NCBI RefSeq assembly: GCF_013185195.1
Contig: NZ_JAAZWC010000004.1
Coordinates: 186,001 to 250,000, forward strand
From: Saccharibacillus qingshengii
GTDB taxonomy: Bacteria > Bacillota > Bacilli > Paenibacillales > Paenibacillaceae
DNA: 64,000 bases
Reading direction: 5' to 3'
Shown: positions 32,856 through 42,845 of the stretch, one piece after another
Layout: each line of letters opens with the position of its first letter
How positions within the stretch are numbered: position 1 is the stretch's first letter
Translations under genes and position numbers: made by a program
The notes under the pieces: model-generated
What the model saw: only the letters and a program-made list of their open reading frames with translations
The model's database searches: none
What the model was told of the DNA's origin: nothing

Positions 32856-32893
32856 TGTTATAATTTAAACAAGGATTTAGAACAAGTCTAAAT
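32856..32893 (+). promoter_or_regulatory. Extended -10 promoter with PerR-like box
   Basis: TGTTATAAT (32856-32864) is an extended -10. Just downstream, TTAGAACAAGTCTAA (32877-32891) agrees at 11 of 14 informative positions with the PerR box (TTATAATNATTATAA), and its flanks extend it to a 7-5-7 inverted repeat. It lies over the probable start point, so a PerR/Fur-type protein could block transcription of the dps gene until peroxide is present. Confidence 0.7.
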
Positions 32894-32917
32894 TTAAAAT
32901 AAAGGAGCGAATATAAA

Positions 32918-33391
32918 ATGGAAACTGTAAAAACAAACGTGAATATGGATACCGCCGTCGAACTGCACCGCGCACTGAACAAACAGGTTGCCGACTGGTC
33001 GGTGCTGTATACCAAGCTGCACAATTATCACTGGTACATCAAAGGCACCCACTTCTTCACCCTGCACGCCAAGTTCGAGGAATTGTATGATGCCGCGACA
33101 CTGCGTATGGACGAAGTGGCCGAACGCCTGCTCACGATCGGCGGGGCTCCTGCCGCTACGCTGCGCGAGTATCTGGAACTGACAAGCGTCTCCGAAGCCC
33201 GGGGCGACGAAACGGCGGAAGAAATGGTCGATACGCTCGTTCGCGATTTCCGCGCCGAAGCGGCGGAACTCCAAGAAGCGATCGAAATGGCCGGAGCGAT
33301 TGAAGACAAAGTGACGGAAGATATGCTGATCGGCATGAAGAGTGCCATCGAGAAAGACGCCTGGATGCTGGAAGCCTACATGGGCCGCTAA
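32918..33391 (+). CDS. dps: Dps/ferritin-like DNA-protection protein
   Basis: The 157-aa protein is a Dps family member. It has the ferroxidase segment HNYHWYIKGTHFFTLHAKFEELYD and the MDEVAERLLTIGG helix. Dps forms a hollow dodecamer that oxidises and stores iron using peroxide, which protects DNA. An AAGGAG ribosome site precedes the ATG. The PerR-like box upstream fits peroxide control. A terminator follows at 33450-33500. The gene nos lies downstream; both concern oxidative or nitrosative stress. Confidence 0.92.
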   Translation: METVKTNVNMDTAVELHRALNKQVADWSVLYTKLHNYHWYIKGTHFFTLHAKFEELYDAATLRMDEVAERLLTIGGAPAATLREYLELTSVSEARGDETAEEMVDTLVRDFRAEAAELQEAIEMAGAIEDKVTEDMLIGMKSAIEKDAWMLEAYMGR

Positions 33392-33449
33392 GCGCGTCGA
33401 CACCTGCGAATGCAGCGGAAGCATGCAGGGAACGGAAGATTTTCCCCAG

Positions 33450-33500
33450 AAAAACCGGGTTCGGTACGCCTGTACAACAGGGCGGCCGACCCGGTTTTTT
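33450..33500. terminator. Intrinsic terminator after dps
   Basis: The arms AAAAACCGGGT and ACCCGGTTTTTT flank a longer loop that itself has a GTAC-type dyad. Confidence 0.8.
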
Positions 33501-33651
33501 GGTGCATGCGGGACTTTCTGAAGGATCGGCGGAGCCAAGTTTTGTTTTTTGACACCAAATCTTCGTGAAAGAATTCTTTGCTTTCTACCCTACTGCCGTA
33601 TGATACAAATAGATGTGATTCAGATCATTTACAAAGGCGAGGTGAGCTTGG

Positions 33652-34854
33652 ATGAATGGACGTACGGCTCTGCTTGCAGAAGCGGAACTTTTTATACGGA
33701 AGTGTTATGCGGAGCTGGAACGTACAGGGGAAGAGGCAGATCGGCGGATCGGGGAGATTGCCCGGGAGATCGAAGAGAGCGGGACGTATGTGCATACGTA
33801 CGAAGAGCTGCGGCACGGGGCAAGAATGGCCTGGCGCAGCAGCAACCGCTGCATCGGGCGTCTGCCTTGGGACAGTCTGCATGTGATCGATCGGCGGAAG
33901 CTCTCGTCCGAGGAAGAGATTGCGCAGGCGCTGATCGAGCATCTCGACTATGCGACGAACCGGGGAAAGATCCGGCCGACGATCACGATCTTCAAACCGG
34001 ATCACGGCGAACGGCCCGGTGTTCGGCTGTGGAACGAGCAGCTGATCCGCTACGCGGGCTATGAGTCGGAGAACGGCGGACGCATCGGCGATCCGGCTTC
34101 TCTGGAATTTACGCGGGTCTGCGAACGGCTCGGCTGGAGCGGCGCACGAACCGACTTCGATGTGCTGCCGCTGGTCGTCCAACTGGATGACGGCGCACCC
34201 AAGTGGTTCGAGCTTCCGCAGGAAAAAGTGCTGGAGGTCGAGATCCGCCATCCGGACATCCCGGGCTTTGAGCAGTTGGGACTCAAATGGTATGCGGTAC
34301 CGGCGGTCTCGGGCATGAGGCTGGAAATCGGCGGACTTTCTTACGGCGGCGCGCCGTTTAACGGCTGGTATATGGGGACGGAGATCGGAGCGAGGAACTT
34401 CGCGGACGAAGGACGTTATAACAAGCTGCCTGCCGTCGCCGATCTGATGGGCCTAGATCGCAGCCGACGCAGCACATTATGGCAGGATCGGGCTCTGGTC
34501 GAGCTGAACGTCGCGGTGCTGGAATCTTACCGGTCGGCTGGCGTCAGTATGATCGACCACCATACGGCAGCCGCACAGTTCGAGACGTTCGAGAAGCGCG
34601 AACGGGAAGCGGGGCGTGCGGTGACCGGGAATTGGGCTTGGCTGATTCCGCCGATGTCGCCCGCGACCACGCATGTTTTTCATAAACGGTACGACAATTC
34701 GATCGAGAAGCCGAATTTCTTTTATGGGAAAAAACCTTACTCTGCCCGGATGCAGGAACCCGGCGCTTCCGATCGCTCATCCGGCTGCCCGGTAAGCCGT
34801 CCGAGCGGCGGCTGTCCGATTACGGGCGCGGGAGGAACGGGGTTTCGCGTATAG
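33652..34854 (+). CDS. nos: Bacterial nitric oxide synthase oxygenase
   Basis: The 400-aa protein is a bacterial NOS oxygenase domain, which converts arginine to citrulline and NO using an external reductase. The heme-ligand cysteine is C67 in [13 protein letters not shown]. The pterin and arginine regions are visible ([34 protein letters not shown], and [18 protein letters not shown]). The last ~25 residues form an extra tail ([18 protein letters not shown]) with two Cys-Pro motifs. Typical Bacillus enzymes are about 360 residues and end earlier. It starts at the ATG at 33652. No reductase gene is adjacent, as usual for bacterial NOS. Confidence 0.92.
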   Translation: MNGRTALLAEAELFIRKCYAELERTGEEADRRIGEIAREIEESGTYVHTYEELRHGARMAWRSSNRCIGRLPWDSLHVIDRRKLSSEEEIAQALIEHLDYATNRGKIRPTITIFKPDHGERPGVRLWNEQLIRYAGYESENGGRIGDPASLEFTRVCERLGWSGARTDFDVLPLVVQLDDGAPKWFELPQEKVLEVEIRHPDIPGFEQLGLKWYAVPAVSGMRLEIGGLSYGGAPFNGWYMGTEIGARNFADEGRYNKLPAVADLMGLDRSRRSTLWQDRALVELNVAVLESYRSAGVSMIDHHTAAAQFETFEKREREAGRAVTGNWAWLIPPMSPATTHVFHKRYDNSIEKPNFFYGKKPYSARMQEPGASDRSSGCPVSRPSGGCPITGAGGTGFRV

Positions 34855-34870
34855 ACCCTCGAATCATCGA

Positions 34871-34904
34871 ACAAGCCTCCGGAAAGATCCCGGAGGCTTG
34901 TTTG
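34871..34904. terminator. Bidirectional terminator between nos and the MCP gene
   Basis: The arms ACAAGCCTCCGG and CCGGAGGCTTGT with an 7-base loop are followed by TTG. It serves two convergent genes. Confidence 0.75.
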
Positions 34905-34952
34905 TCGTTTCGATTCGTGTCGGTTCGTTTCATTGCCTGTGCCGGAAACGGA

Positions 34953-36659
34953 TCAGACGACGAATTTTTCTACGCTCTGCTGCAGACCGTGGGACAGATC
35001 CGCCAGCTCTTTGGAAGCGGCCGTGATCTCTTCTACGCTGGCCAGCTGTTCTTCCGCCGATGCGGAAACGCTTTGGGATCCTTCGGCGATCCGGACCGAG
35101 ATTTGATTGATCTCTTCGAATACTTTGACGACACCCGAAGTTTCATGCGACATATCGGCTGCGGCTTCCGAGACTTCGCGGATCTGTCCGGTGAATGCCT
35201 TGACGGCTTCTTCGATCCGGGAGAAGGAATCGCCGGCCGTTCCGACCGCTTCGATACCCGAGCGAACTTCATGCGCGCCTTCGGCGACCATTTCGGTAAT
35301 ATACTGCATGTCGTCTTGGATCGTGCCGACTACCGTGGAGACCCGCTGTCCGGACAGGGCCGTCTGTTCCGCCAATTTGCGGACCTCTCCGGCCACTACG
35401 GCAAAGCCGCGGCCCTGTTCGCCCGCGCGCGCCGCCTCGATCGAAGCGTTAAGCGAGAGCAGATTGGTTTGCTGGGCGATATCGGTGATGATCGTGATGA
35501 TATCCCCGATCTCTTTGGAGCGGTCTCCCATGAGGCCGACGCGCGTAGCCAGATCGCTGACATTGGTCTGAACGGCGGACATCTGCCGTACGGCGGTACG
35601 GACAGCGTCGCCTCCTTCGGAAGCGACCGTGGAAGCGTGCGCGGCGGAGTCCGCTACCTGCGAGGAACGCTGCGAAATGCGGCGGGCTTCTTCGTCCATG
35701 TGACGGACCAGCTTGACGCCGGAAGAGACCTGACCGGCCTGGAAGTCGCTGCCCGTGGCAAGTTCCTCCGTGATGCCGGCCACATGCTCCGTAGCCTGAC
35801 CGGTCTGATCGGCGCTGGCCGAGAGCAGTTCCGACGACAGCGCAACCTGCTGGGAATGCGCGCTGACTTCGTGGATCAGCGTGCGCAGATTCTCGCCCAT
35901 GAAGTTAAAGGAACGGGCCAGCTCGCCGATCTCGTCCCGGTTGGCGACTTCTACCCGCGTATCGCGCAGGTCGCCTTCCGCGATTTTGACCGCCATCGCC
36001 TGCAGCTTGAGCAGAGGCTTGGAGATGATACGGCTGATATACAAAGAGATAAAGGCACCGATCGCCAGGGTAATCAGAGTGCAGATCAGAACCAGCACTT
36101 TGGTGGCCTGGGCTTGTTCGAACGTTTCTTGGGCCTGCGCAGCCAGCTGTTCCTGCTTGGTTTGGGCGAAGCCCAGCGAAATGCCGCTGAATTTGTCCAA
36201 TACCGTTTCCTGACTGGTCAGAATTTTCAGGTAGGCTTCGGGATCGTTCTGCTTTTTCAGCTCGATCATCTGCGAAGCCGCACTGCTGAAGTAACTTTGA
36301 AGCAGATCGAGACCGGCCAGAATCTGTCGTTCGCTCCGATCGGTGATCAGGGAATCCAGTTCTTTCAGTGAAGTCTGGAAGCGGACCTGCGACTCTTTGT
36401 AAGCCGTCAGATTCTTCTCGCTGCCGTTCAGCAGGTATTCGGACAAATGACTGTGCTGACCTTCGACGGCCAGCGCCAGATTCTGGATCGACTGAACGGA
36501 AGCGGACTCTTCGTTGATCAATCGGGTATAAGAGTCATTGGTCGAGACCATATACCAGTAGCTGAGAACGGCGATAATAGCCATCAGTCCAAGTACCAGA
36601 CCGAATCCGGCGTACAATTTCATCTTGATAGAGAAGCGAAGGGATTTTGTTTTTTTCAT
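34953..36659 (-). CDS. Methyl-accepting chemotaxis protein
   Basis: The 568-aa protein has a first membrane helix (about residues 13-35), a mainly helical extracytoplasmic domain of the four-helix-bundle type (about 36-190), a second membrane helix (about 190-212) and a HAMP domain. A long signalling coiled coil follows, with the conserved hairpin tip ([20 protein letters not shown], then [15 protein letters not shown]). It is translationally coupled to the upstream solute-binding lipoprotein gene through a 4-base overlap (ATGA). The receptor may therefore read that protein when it carries ligand. Confidence 0.92.
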   Translation of the reverse strand: MKKTKSLRFSIKMKLYAGFGLVLGLMAIIAVLSYWYMVSTNDSYTRLINEESASVQSIQNLALAVEGQHSHLSEYLLNGSEKNLTAYKESQVRFQTSLKELDSLITDRSERQILAGLDLLQSYFSSAASQMIELKKQNDPEAYLKILTSQETVLDKFSGISLGFAQTKQEQLAAQAQETFEQAQATKVLVLICTLITLAIGAFISLYISRIISKPLLKLQAMAVKIAEGDLRDTRVEVANRDEIGELARSFNFMGENLRTLIHEVSAHSQQVALSSELLSASADQTGQATEHVAGITEELATGSDFQAGQVSSGVKLVRHMDEEARRISQRSSQVADSAAHASTVASEGGDAVRTAVRQMSAVQTNVSDLATRVGLMGDRSKEIGDIITIITDIAQQTNLLSLNASIEAARAGEQGRGFAVVAGEVRKLAEQTALSGQRVSTVVGTIQDDMQYITEMVAEGAHEVRSGIEAVGTAGDSFSRIEEAVKAFTGQIREVSEAAADMSHETSGVVKVFEEINQISVRIAEGSQSVSASAEEQLASVEEITAASKELADLSHGLQQSVEKFVV

Positions 36660-37969
36660 GATTTCGATTCCTCCACCGTGTCGGCCATGATTTCTTCCGC
36701 ATGTTTGCGATATTCGGCTGCGCCCTGTTCGGGCGTGAGTTTTCCGGACAGCACTTGTTCCAGCACCAACTGGTAGATACTGTTGACGACGACGTGGCTG
36801 GTCGGATTCGGCGCATCAAGCGGCTCGGCCGTTTTGCGGATATTTTCCAGGAAACGGACCTGCTCGTCGACCAGAGGACTTTTCTCGGCCAATCGTTTGG
36901 CAATCATGCTGGACACGGGCACGCCGCGTTCCGCGTTCAGAATATCGTTGGCTTCCTGATTGTTGATAAAAAAGTCGAGGAACTCGGCAGCTTCCTGCTG
37001 ATGCTTGGAGAACGAGGAAACGGCCAGGAACATGGAAGGCTTCACCCAGTGTCCGTCTTTTTCGCCTACGGAAGGGAAACGCATCAGCTGTACGGGAGTG
37101 TCCGTCAGATTGCTCAGACCGCTGATATTGTTGCTCGAAAAAGAAATAAAGGCGGCTTCTCCGGTAACGATCGAGTTGTTCTCGTCGAGACGGGTACTGG
37201 CTTTTTGGAGCAGCAGTCCTTCATCCAGCCATTTCTTGTTCAAAGCAAAATAATCGGCCAGGATGCTGTCGTCCGTATAACCGAGCGTGCTTCCGTCTTC
37301 GCTGTACATATGGGCCCCCTGGGAGCGCAGATAGTAATTGACGTCGATCATATTGGCAAGCGGAGCGAATCCAGGTTCGGGGTTTGCGGTTTTAAGCGCT
37401 CTCAAGATACGTTCAAACTCTTCCAGCGGGTAGCTGCCTTCCGGCGCCTGGATCCCGGCTTTTTGGAGCATTTGAACATTGTAGACAAGAACCTGGTTGT
37501 TTTGGGAAATAGGGAAAGCGTACAGCTGGTCGTCTTTTTTTCCGAGGGCCAAAACGGAAGGGTCGATCGAGGAAACGTCGATGGCTTTTTGGTCGACGAA
37601 TGCGTTCAGGGGTTGAACCAGATCGCGGTCGGAAAAGTTGAAAATGAAAGAATAATCGGCTTGAATGATGTCTGCGGCCTGCTGTTCGGCATTTTCGATC
37701 GCCCACTGCGTCTGAACGGCCGTGGTATCGGCTACCGGAATCCCTTCGATTTTGACATCGGGGTGTTGGGATTCGTATAATTCGATCGCTTTGAGGGTGC
37801 CTTCGTTGCGCTGCTCCGATCCCCACCACATGAACCGCAAAGTGACCGGACCGTCCGATTCCTGCGGCGCTTGGGACGTTTTCTCGGCCGGGGCGCAGCC
37901 TGCAAGACCGACGGCTGCAAACAGCGAGAGTGTCAGCAGAACCGTCCTGGTTTTATCAATAATCATCAT
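36656..37969 (-). CDS. Sugar-type extracellular solute-binding lipoprotein
   Basis: The 437-aa protein is a family 1 solute-binding protein with a lipobox (LAGCAP). Family features are [31 protein letters not shown] and the C-terminal [18 protein letters not shown] region. I start at the ATG at 37969 (a second ATG follows at 37966), because AGAAGG lies just upstream. An in-frame GTG at 37984 is possible but less likely. No ABC permease genes are adjacent; instead the stop overlaps a chemoreceptor gene. It probably delivers a sugar signal to the receptor, or works with permeases encoded elsewhere. Confidence 0.88.
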   Translation of the reverse strand: MMIIDKTRTVLLTLSLFAAVGLAGCAPAEKTSQAPQESDGPVTLRFMWWGSEQRNEGTLKAIELYESQHPDVKIEGIPVADTTAVQTQWAIENAEQQAADIIQADYSFIFNFSDRDLVQPLNAFVDQKAIDVSSIDPSVLALGKKDDQLYAFPISQNNQVLVYNVQMLQKAGIQAPEGSYPLEEFERILRALKTANPEPGFAPLANMIDVNYYLRSQGAHMYSEDGSTLGYTDDSILADYFALNKKWLDEGLLLQKASTRLDENNSIVTGEAAFISFSSNNISGLSNLTDTPVQLMRFPSVGEKDGHWVKPSMFLAVSSFSKHQQEAAEFLDFFINNQEANDILNAERGVPVSSMIAKRLAEKSPLVDEQVRFLENIRKTAEPLDAPNPTSHVVVNSIYQLVLEQVLSGKLTPEQGAAEYRKHAEEIMADTVEESKS

Positions 37970-38111
37970 GTACCTTCTTCCCACATCGAATTTCGGTGTC
38001 TAAATCGTCAACTGGCGTCTAGAAGCTATACCGGTAAAAACCCCGTGGGATGTATAGGCAAAAAGAAGCAGGGATCGCTTTCTACGGACAAGCAGCCGGA
38101 CAGAAAAGCCA

Positions 38112-38154
38112 AAAAAGCCTTTCTCGGCCGAGTGGCAGGCCGAAAAAGGCTTTT
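38112..38154 (-). terminator. Intrinsic terminator after the SDR gene
   Basis: A long stem (AAAAGCCTTT.TCGGCC with its complement) is preceded on the plus strand by AAAAAA, which gives the U-tract for minus-strand transcripts of the SDR gene. Confidence 0.8.
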
Positions 38155-38214
38155 GCTTCATCAAACGGAGCCGGGCATGGAACGACAGCGCTCCCGCCCG
38201 CTTCCTATTCGATT

Positions 38215-38943
38215 CTACTGCGGGTTCGTCGTCCAGATGCTGGCCGATTTGACGAATACGCGTGCCGGCAGTTTGAGGGTGGCGACAGCCAGATCGGCTA
38301 CGTCTTCCGGCTGCATCATCCGGTCTTCGTCGCCTACAGGCAGATTGTTCTGAATAGACAGCTCCGTGTTGACGGTGCTCGGATTCAGTGTGACGACGCG
38401 GATATTCGACTTGCGGACTTCCTGCATGACGGCTTCGCCCATGGCGATCAGGCCCGCTTTGGATGCGCAGTAAGCCGAGCCGGTCGCAAATCCGCGTTCG
38501 CCCGCCGTGGAAGCGACATTCAGGATATTGCCGCTGTTCTGCTCGATCATGAACGGCAGGGCGGCGCGCGTCGTGTAATAAGCACCCATCAAGTTGACGC
38601 GGATGATGCGCTCCCACTCGTCCGGATCCATCTCGACCAGTTTGCCGAACGAACCGATGCCGGCGTTGTTGATCAGGATATCGATAGCGCCGAGCCGTTC
38701 GTGCAGGGCCTGCACCGCGTTTTCGATCTCTGTGCGGATCGAGACGTCGGCCGCATGCACGAATACATTGACGCCGTATTTGTCCGACAATTCGGTGCGC
38801 AGCGTCTCCAGATCGGAAGCGGTACGTGCAATCAGACCCAGATGTACGCCTTCAGCGGCGAGCGCTTCGGCGATAGAGCGGCCAATGCCTTTGCCGGCCC
38901 CGGTAATGACGGCCGTTTGGTTCTTGAGTTCAATCATGGTCAC
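38215..38943 (-). CDS. Short-chain dehydrogenase/reductase (FabG-like)
   Basis: The ~242-aa protein is a classical SDR with the cofactor motif VITGAGKGIGRSIAE, NNAG (DILINNAGIG), the catalytic Ser in NVASTAGERG and the YxxxK pair (AYCASKAG). SDRs of this type reduce 3-oxoacyl or related carbonyl substrates with NAD(P)H; the real substrate cannot be read from sequence. The start is probably GTG at 38943, because AGGAGG lies nine bases upstream; an ATG at 38937 is six bases further in. It is a single gene with its own terminator. Confidence 0.87.
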   Translation of the reverse strand: MTMIELKNQTAVITGAGKGIGRSIAEALAAEGVHLGLIARTASDLETLRTELSDKYGVNVFVHAADVSIRTEIENAVQALHERLGAIDILINNAGIGSFGKLVEMDPDEWERIIRVNLMGAYYTTRAALPFMIEQNSGNILNVASTAGERGFATGSAYCASKAGLIAMGEAVMQEVRKSNIRVVTLNPSTVNTELSIQNNLPVGDEDRMMQPEDVADLAVATLKLPARVFVKSASIWTTNPQ

Positions 38944-39223
38944 GGTTAACTGCCTCCTCGATAGAAAAAAATCCCACCTTAAAAGTGTAACGGACCGGCT
39001 CCCATTTTCCAAGCGAACAGCATGTAAAGATCGCTGTTCAATCCCAAATTGAAACCTTTTATGTGACCGTTCTTGGTAAGTTGTTTCAAAAAGTTAGAAA
39101 GCGGGTAAAATTATTATTTGTTTCCATTTTTCAGCTAATAGCGGTATACTATTCTCCGGCTTCCCTTTATAAAAAGCGGCAGCATGCCGATATGTATGGT
39201 AAAAAAGGAACGGGAGAAACCGC

Positions 39224-39700
39224 ATGAACAGAATCCTTATCGAACATACCGTGACCGACGTCTTGACCCGTTCGAACAGCGAGATCGAAGTGGTGCTGGA
39301 ACATCTGTTTCCCGGCAAACGATTGATCGGCGGCAAATATAATCTCGACGACAATCGAATCACCCTTTATCTTGGCGTGCTCGAAGAACAATGCAGGCTT
39401 TTGTTCGGTTCGCTTGAACCGTTCGAGGACTATGTGCGCGTTGTACTGGCCCATGAACTCGGCCATGCCCACGATCCCGAGCTTGAATATCTGTCCGACC
39501 GACTAGTACAGATTCGCGGCAAGCTCTCGCGCACCCGCGTCTCGCTGCGCCTGGAGCAAAATGCCTGGCGTTATGCGGACGACCTTCTGCGCCGGGAGAA
39601 TCCGGCTGTATTTGACACGATCATGGGGTACTCGCTGAGCGGCTATTACGATCTGCTGCCCGAATATGCCGATTACGTGGAATCCGCAACAACGGCATAA
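39224..39700 (+). CDS. Small putative zinc metallopeptidase
   Basis: The 158-aa protein contains VVLAHELGHAHDPELEYLSD, which has an HExxH zinc-binding motif with possible third ligands in the following acidic segment. It has no signal peptide and no membrane segment. The N-terminal part (ILIEHTVTDVLTRSNSEIEV) and the C-terminal NAWRYADDLLRRENP are not familiar. Function is unknown; a cytoplasmic gluzincin-like protease is the simplest reading. The start ATG at 39224 follows GGGAGA. It is convergent with nif3 through the terminator at 39723. Confidence 0.75.
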   Translation: MNRILIEHTVTDVLTRSNSEIEVVLEHLFPGKRLIGGKYNLDDNRITLYLGVLEEQCRLLFGSLEPFEDYVRVVLAHELGHAHDPELEYLSDRLVQIRGKLSRTRVSLRLEQNAWRYADDLLRRENPAVFDTIMGYSLSGYYDLLPEYADYVESATTA

Positions 39701-39722
39701 ACGGCATATACGCAGAGTAGAC

Positions 39723-39773
39723 AAAACTTCCGGTTTGCTTTCCCGCAGGGGAAAGCGAACCGGAAGTTTTTTT
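39723..39773. terminator. Bidirectional terminator
   Basis: A very long stem (AAAACTTCCGGTTTGCTTTC region and its complement) with A- and T-runs separates the metallopeptidase gene from the end of the glucuronoxylan operon. Confidence 0.9.
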
Positions 39774-39813
39774 GAAGAGACGGCGATCGGCCGGTCTTTC
39801 CTTCAGAGCGGAT

Positions 39814-40620
39814 TCAGACGCTGCGAAAGACCGGTTCTTCCCGGATATGGCGCACCGGAATCTGTGGGAACAACCGGGACAGCATGGCCGCAAGGGCGGC
39901 CATGCCGGGCTCTTCGCTCTCGGCGTGGCCGAGAACGATCAGTCCGGTCGGAGAACCCAGCCGGTTCGCTTCACGGACATATTCCGGCGTCTCCCATTCG
40001 GGGCCTTCGCCGTATACGATCAGGTCCGCGCCGCTTCGTTCCAGCAGCGGGATCACAAGAGAACCTCCGCCCCGGCAGCCGACGAGCAGGGCAGCCCGTG
40101 AATACAACGCCTCGGGATCGCCGGAGATTCGCAGCGAAGCGAGGCCGAGCCGATGCTTGATCTGTCCCGCGAACTCGTCCAGCGAAGCGGGAGGGAGCTG
40201 CAGCAGCGCCGCTTCGGGGCGATGTTCGCTTACATAAGGCGTCCAGTCCAGCGCTGCGACGAGAGCGGCGGTGAGGGCGTCCGGCTCATAGCGGTGCGGC
40301 GCGTCGTGGCAGCGGTAGACGGCGACACCGGACCGTTCGATCGCCTGCCGTTTGGCGCAGGCGATCCGGCTTTCCGCTTCCTCGGCGCTTCGCTCCCGGT
40401 GCGAGAAGAACGGGCCTTCATGCCCGATGACCAGATTTGCACCGAGCCGGGCCGCCTGTTCGATGATCCGCAGGGTCGGCATAAAGGCCGTGACGATGCC
40501 GGTCACCGGCATATCGCGGCTGCCGTGCAGCAGCTTGTCCACGGTCGGCTCCGGCATGGAACCCGCCGGAGCGAGAAGCGCGTCGATCACCGTCTGCACG
40601 GTGGGGATTGTTGCTGTCAT
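39814..40620 (-). CDS. Nif3-like dinuclear metal-centre protein
   Basis: The 268-aa protein is in the NIF3/YqfO-like family. Metal-binding segments are visible: VIGHEGPFFSH at the N-terminal part, VYRCHDAPHR, and C-terminal VLGHAESEEPGM. These proteins form hexamers with two metal ions, and some have been described as GTP cyclohydrolase-like, but the cell function is unclear. It starts 21 bp after the GH3 gene ends, on the same strand and without a terminator between, so it is likely the last gene of the uxu-agu operon. Confidence 0.85.
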   Translation of the reverse strand: MTATIPTVQTVIDALLAPAGSMPEPTVDKLLHGSRDMPVTGIVTAFMPTLRIIEQAARLGANLVIGHEGPFFSHRERSAEEAESRIACAKRQAIERSGVAVYRCHDAPHRYEPDALTAALVAALDWTPYVSEHRPEAALLQLPPASLDEFAGQIKHRLGLASLRISGDPEALYSRAALLVGCRGGGSLVIPLLERSGADLIVYGEGPEWETPEYVREANRLGSPTGLIVLGHAESEEPGMAALAAMLSRLFPQIPVRHIREEPVFRSV

Positions 40621-40641
40621 CCGCGATCCCTCCCTAGAGAT

Positions 40642-42804
40642 TTAAGAGCGGACTGGCGTCAAGCCGCTCTCTCCGGCGACCAGCTCGAACCGGTGCGGCG
40701 TACGGCCGGTCAATTCGATACTGCGGGAATCGGGCTGGGAGAAGCCTACATGCAGCGTGTAGCGGCCTTCGGCGACAGACGGAGAGCCGTCTTGGCCGTG
40801 CAAGGCGAAAGCTTCGTCCGGCAGGGACAATTCGATCTCCGCCGAGGCGCCGGCTTCCAGGCGGACTTTGCGGAAGGCTTTGAGCTGGGCATTTGGCGTG
40901 TGTTCGCGTTCGGCTTTGACATACGCCTGGATCACTTCGGAGACTTCGCGGTCTCCGCGGTTGGCGAGGCGGAGCTTCACCTGGACGTTCCGGCCTGCGG
41001 AATCCGTATCAAGCGAAGCCGATTCGATCTCGATGCCGCCGTAGGTCAGACCGAAACCGAACGGATACAGCGCTTCGTTTTGCATATAGCGGTAAGTTCG
41101 CCCTTCCATTGCATAATCGGTGAACGCCGGCAGTTCTTCGCTTGTCCGGTAGAACGTCACCGGCAGCTTGCCCGAAGGGGAGAATTCGCCGAAGATCAAC
41201 TCGGCCAGAGCGCGGCCGCCTTGAGCGCCGGGATACCAGCCCTGAACGATAGCCGGAATATGCCGCTCGGCATAGGTGACGGCCAGAGCGCTGCCCGCAA
41301 GCAGCAGCAGAATAACCGGTTTGCCGCTGCCCTGAGCGATCCGCAGCAGTTCTTCCTGCTGCCCCGGAAGGTTGAGATCCGGCTTGTCGCCGCTTGCAAA
41401 CGCATTGCCCATATCGCCTTCTTCGCCTTCGAGCCCGGAATCAAGGCCCAGGCAGACGACGATCACGTCGCTTTCCGCGCAGACGCCTCGCGCTTCGGCC
41501 AGTCGGTCGCCGGCCGCGGCCAGTCCGCCCACTTTTTCCTGGAACAGATGACAGCCTTCCGAATAGAGAACGCGGACATCGCCGCCCAGATAATCCTGGA
41601 TGCCTTCGAGCGGGGTCACGTAGCGGGACGCGGTTCCTTCATAGTTGCCGACAAGGGCCCGACGGTTGTTGGCATTCGGGCCGATAACGCCGACAGTGCG
41701 CAGAGCGCCCGGGTCGAGCGGCAGCAGGCCGTCGTTCTTGAGCAGCACAAGCGAATCGCGCGAAGCTTTGAGATTCAGATCCCGCATGGCGGGGGAATCC
41801 GTCTCCATGTAGCCGATCGAAGAGAACGGGACCTCCGCCGGATCGTCGAACAGTCCAAGCTTGAAACGTGTCGTGAACAGGCGCCGCACCGCTTGGTCGA
41901 TCTGTTCTTCGGTGACGAGTCCCTGGTCGACGGCGTCCTGAAGAAACAGGAACAGGCTTCCGCAGTTCAGATCGCAGCCGTTCTTGACGGCCAGGGCCAC
42001 CGACTCGACTTCGTTTGCCGTGACTTTGTGATGCAGATGGAAATCGCGGATCGCCCAGCAGTCCGAGACCACATGGCCGTCGAAGCCCCAGTCTCCCCGA
42101 AGAATGTCTTCGAGCAGCTTCTCGCTGCCGCAGCAGGGTTCTCCGTTCGTCCGGTTGTAGGCGCCCATGACGGCTTCGACCCGGGCTTCCTGCACGCAGG
42201 CTTTGAACGCCGGGAGATACGTTTCATGCAGATCCTGCTCCGATACGACGGCGTCGAAACTGTGGCGTACGTCTTCGGGCCCGGAATGGACGGCAAAATG
42301 TTTGGCGCAGGCGGCGGTCTTGAGATAGTTCTCGTCGTCTCCCTGAAGCCCGCGGATAAAGCGGACGGCCAGGCGGGCCGTCAGAAACGGATCTTCGCCG
42401 TAGGTCTCATGCCCCCGGCCCCAGCGCGGATCTCGGAAAATGTTCACATTCGGCGCCCAGAGCGTCAATCCTTTGTAAATGTCCGTATCGCCGTACCGCT
42501 GCTGCATATTGAATTTCGAACGGGTTTCCGTCGCGATCGCGTCGGCTACTTTTTCGAGCAGCTCTTCGTCGAACGTGGCCGCAAGGCCGATCGCTTGGGG
42601 GAATACTGTAGCCGTCCCGGCTCTGGCAACGCCGTGCAGACCTTCGTTCCACCAGTTGTACGCTTTGACGCCGAGCCGTTCGATAGCCGGGGCGGCATGG
42701 ATCATCTGATGGATTTTTTCCTGAAGCGTCATTTGAGAGACCAACTGGGCGGCTTTGTTCTTATAGGCATCGATCCGGTCTGCGTTGAGCTGTGCATGGG
42801 GCAT
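40642..42804 (-). CDS. GH3 beta-xylosidase/beta-glucosidase
   Basis: The 720-aa enzyme is a family 3 glycoside hydrolase with an (alpha/beta)8 domain, an alpha/beta sandwich and a C-terminal FnIII-like domain. The nucleophile aspartate is D248 in GHVVSDCWAI, a form common in GH3 xylosidases. Other motifs are WNEGLHGVAR, RWGRGHETYGEDP and KHFAVHSG. It has no signal peptide, so it acts on imported oligosaccharides. The start ATG at 42804 follows GAGGAGG; the frame is open further upstream, but this is the sensible start. It lies between aguA and nif3 in the same operon, which supports a role on xylo-oligosaccharides. Confidence 0.9.
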   Translation of the reverse strand: MPHAQLNADRIDAYKNKAAQLVSQMTLQEKIHQMIHAAPAIERLGVKAYNWWNEGLHGVARAGTATVFPQAIGLAATFDEELLEKVADAIATETRSKFNMQQRYGDTDIYKGLTLWAPNVNIFRDPRWGRGHETYGEDPFLTARLAVRFIRGLQGDDENYLKTAACAKHFAVHSGPEDVRHSFDAVVSEQDLHETYLPAFKACVQEARVEAVMGAYNRTNGEPCCGSEKLLEDILRGDWGFDGHVVSDCWAIRDFHLHHKVTANEVESVALAVKNGCDLNCGSLFLFLQDAVDQGLVTEEQIDQAVRRLFTTRFKLGLFDDPAEVPFSSIGYMETDSPAMRDLNLKASRDSLVLLKNDGLLPLDPGALRTVGVIGPNANNRRALVGNYEGTASRYVTPLEGIQDYLGGDVRVLYSEGCHLFQEKVGGLAAAGDRLAEARGVCAESDVIVVCLGLDSGLEGEEGDMGNAFASGDKPDLNLPGQQEELLRIAQGSGKPVILLLLAGSALAVTYAERHIPAIVQGWYPGAQGGRALAELIFGEFSPSGKLPVTFYRTSEELPAFTDYAMEGRTYRYMQNEALYPFGFGLTYGGIEIESASLDTDSAGRNVQVKLRLANRGDREVSEVIQAYVKAEREHTPNAQLKAFRKVRLEAGASAEIELSLPDEAFALHGQDGSPSVAEGRYTLHVGFSQPDSRSIELTGRTPHRFELVAGESGLTPVRS

Positions 42805-42845
42805 GGTGAGTCCTCCTCGGATAAAAGGTATTTTCGCAAAAGCAT

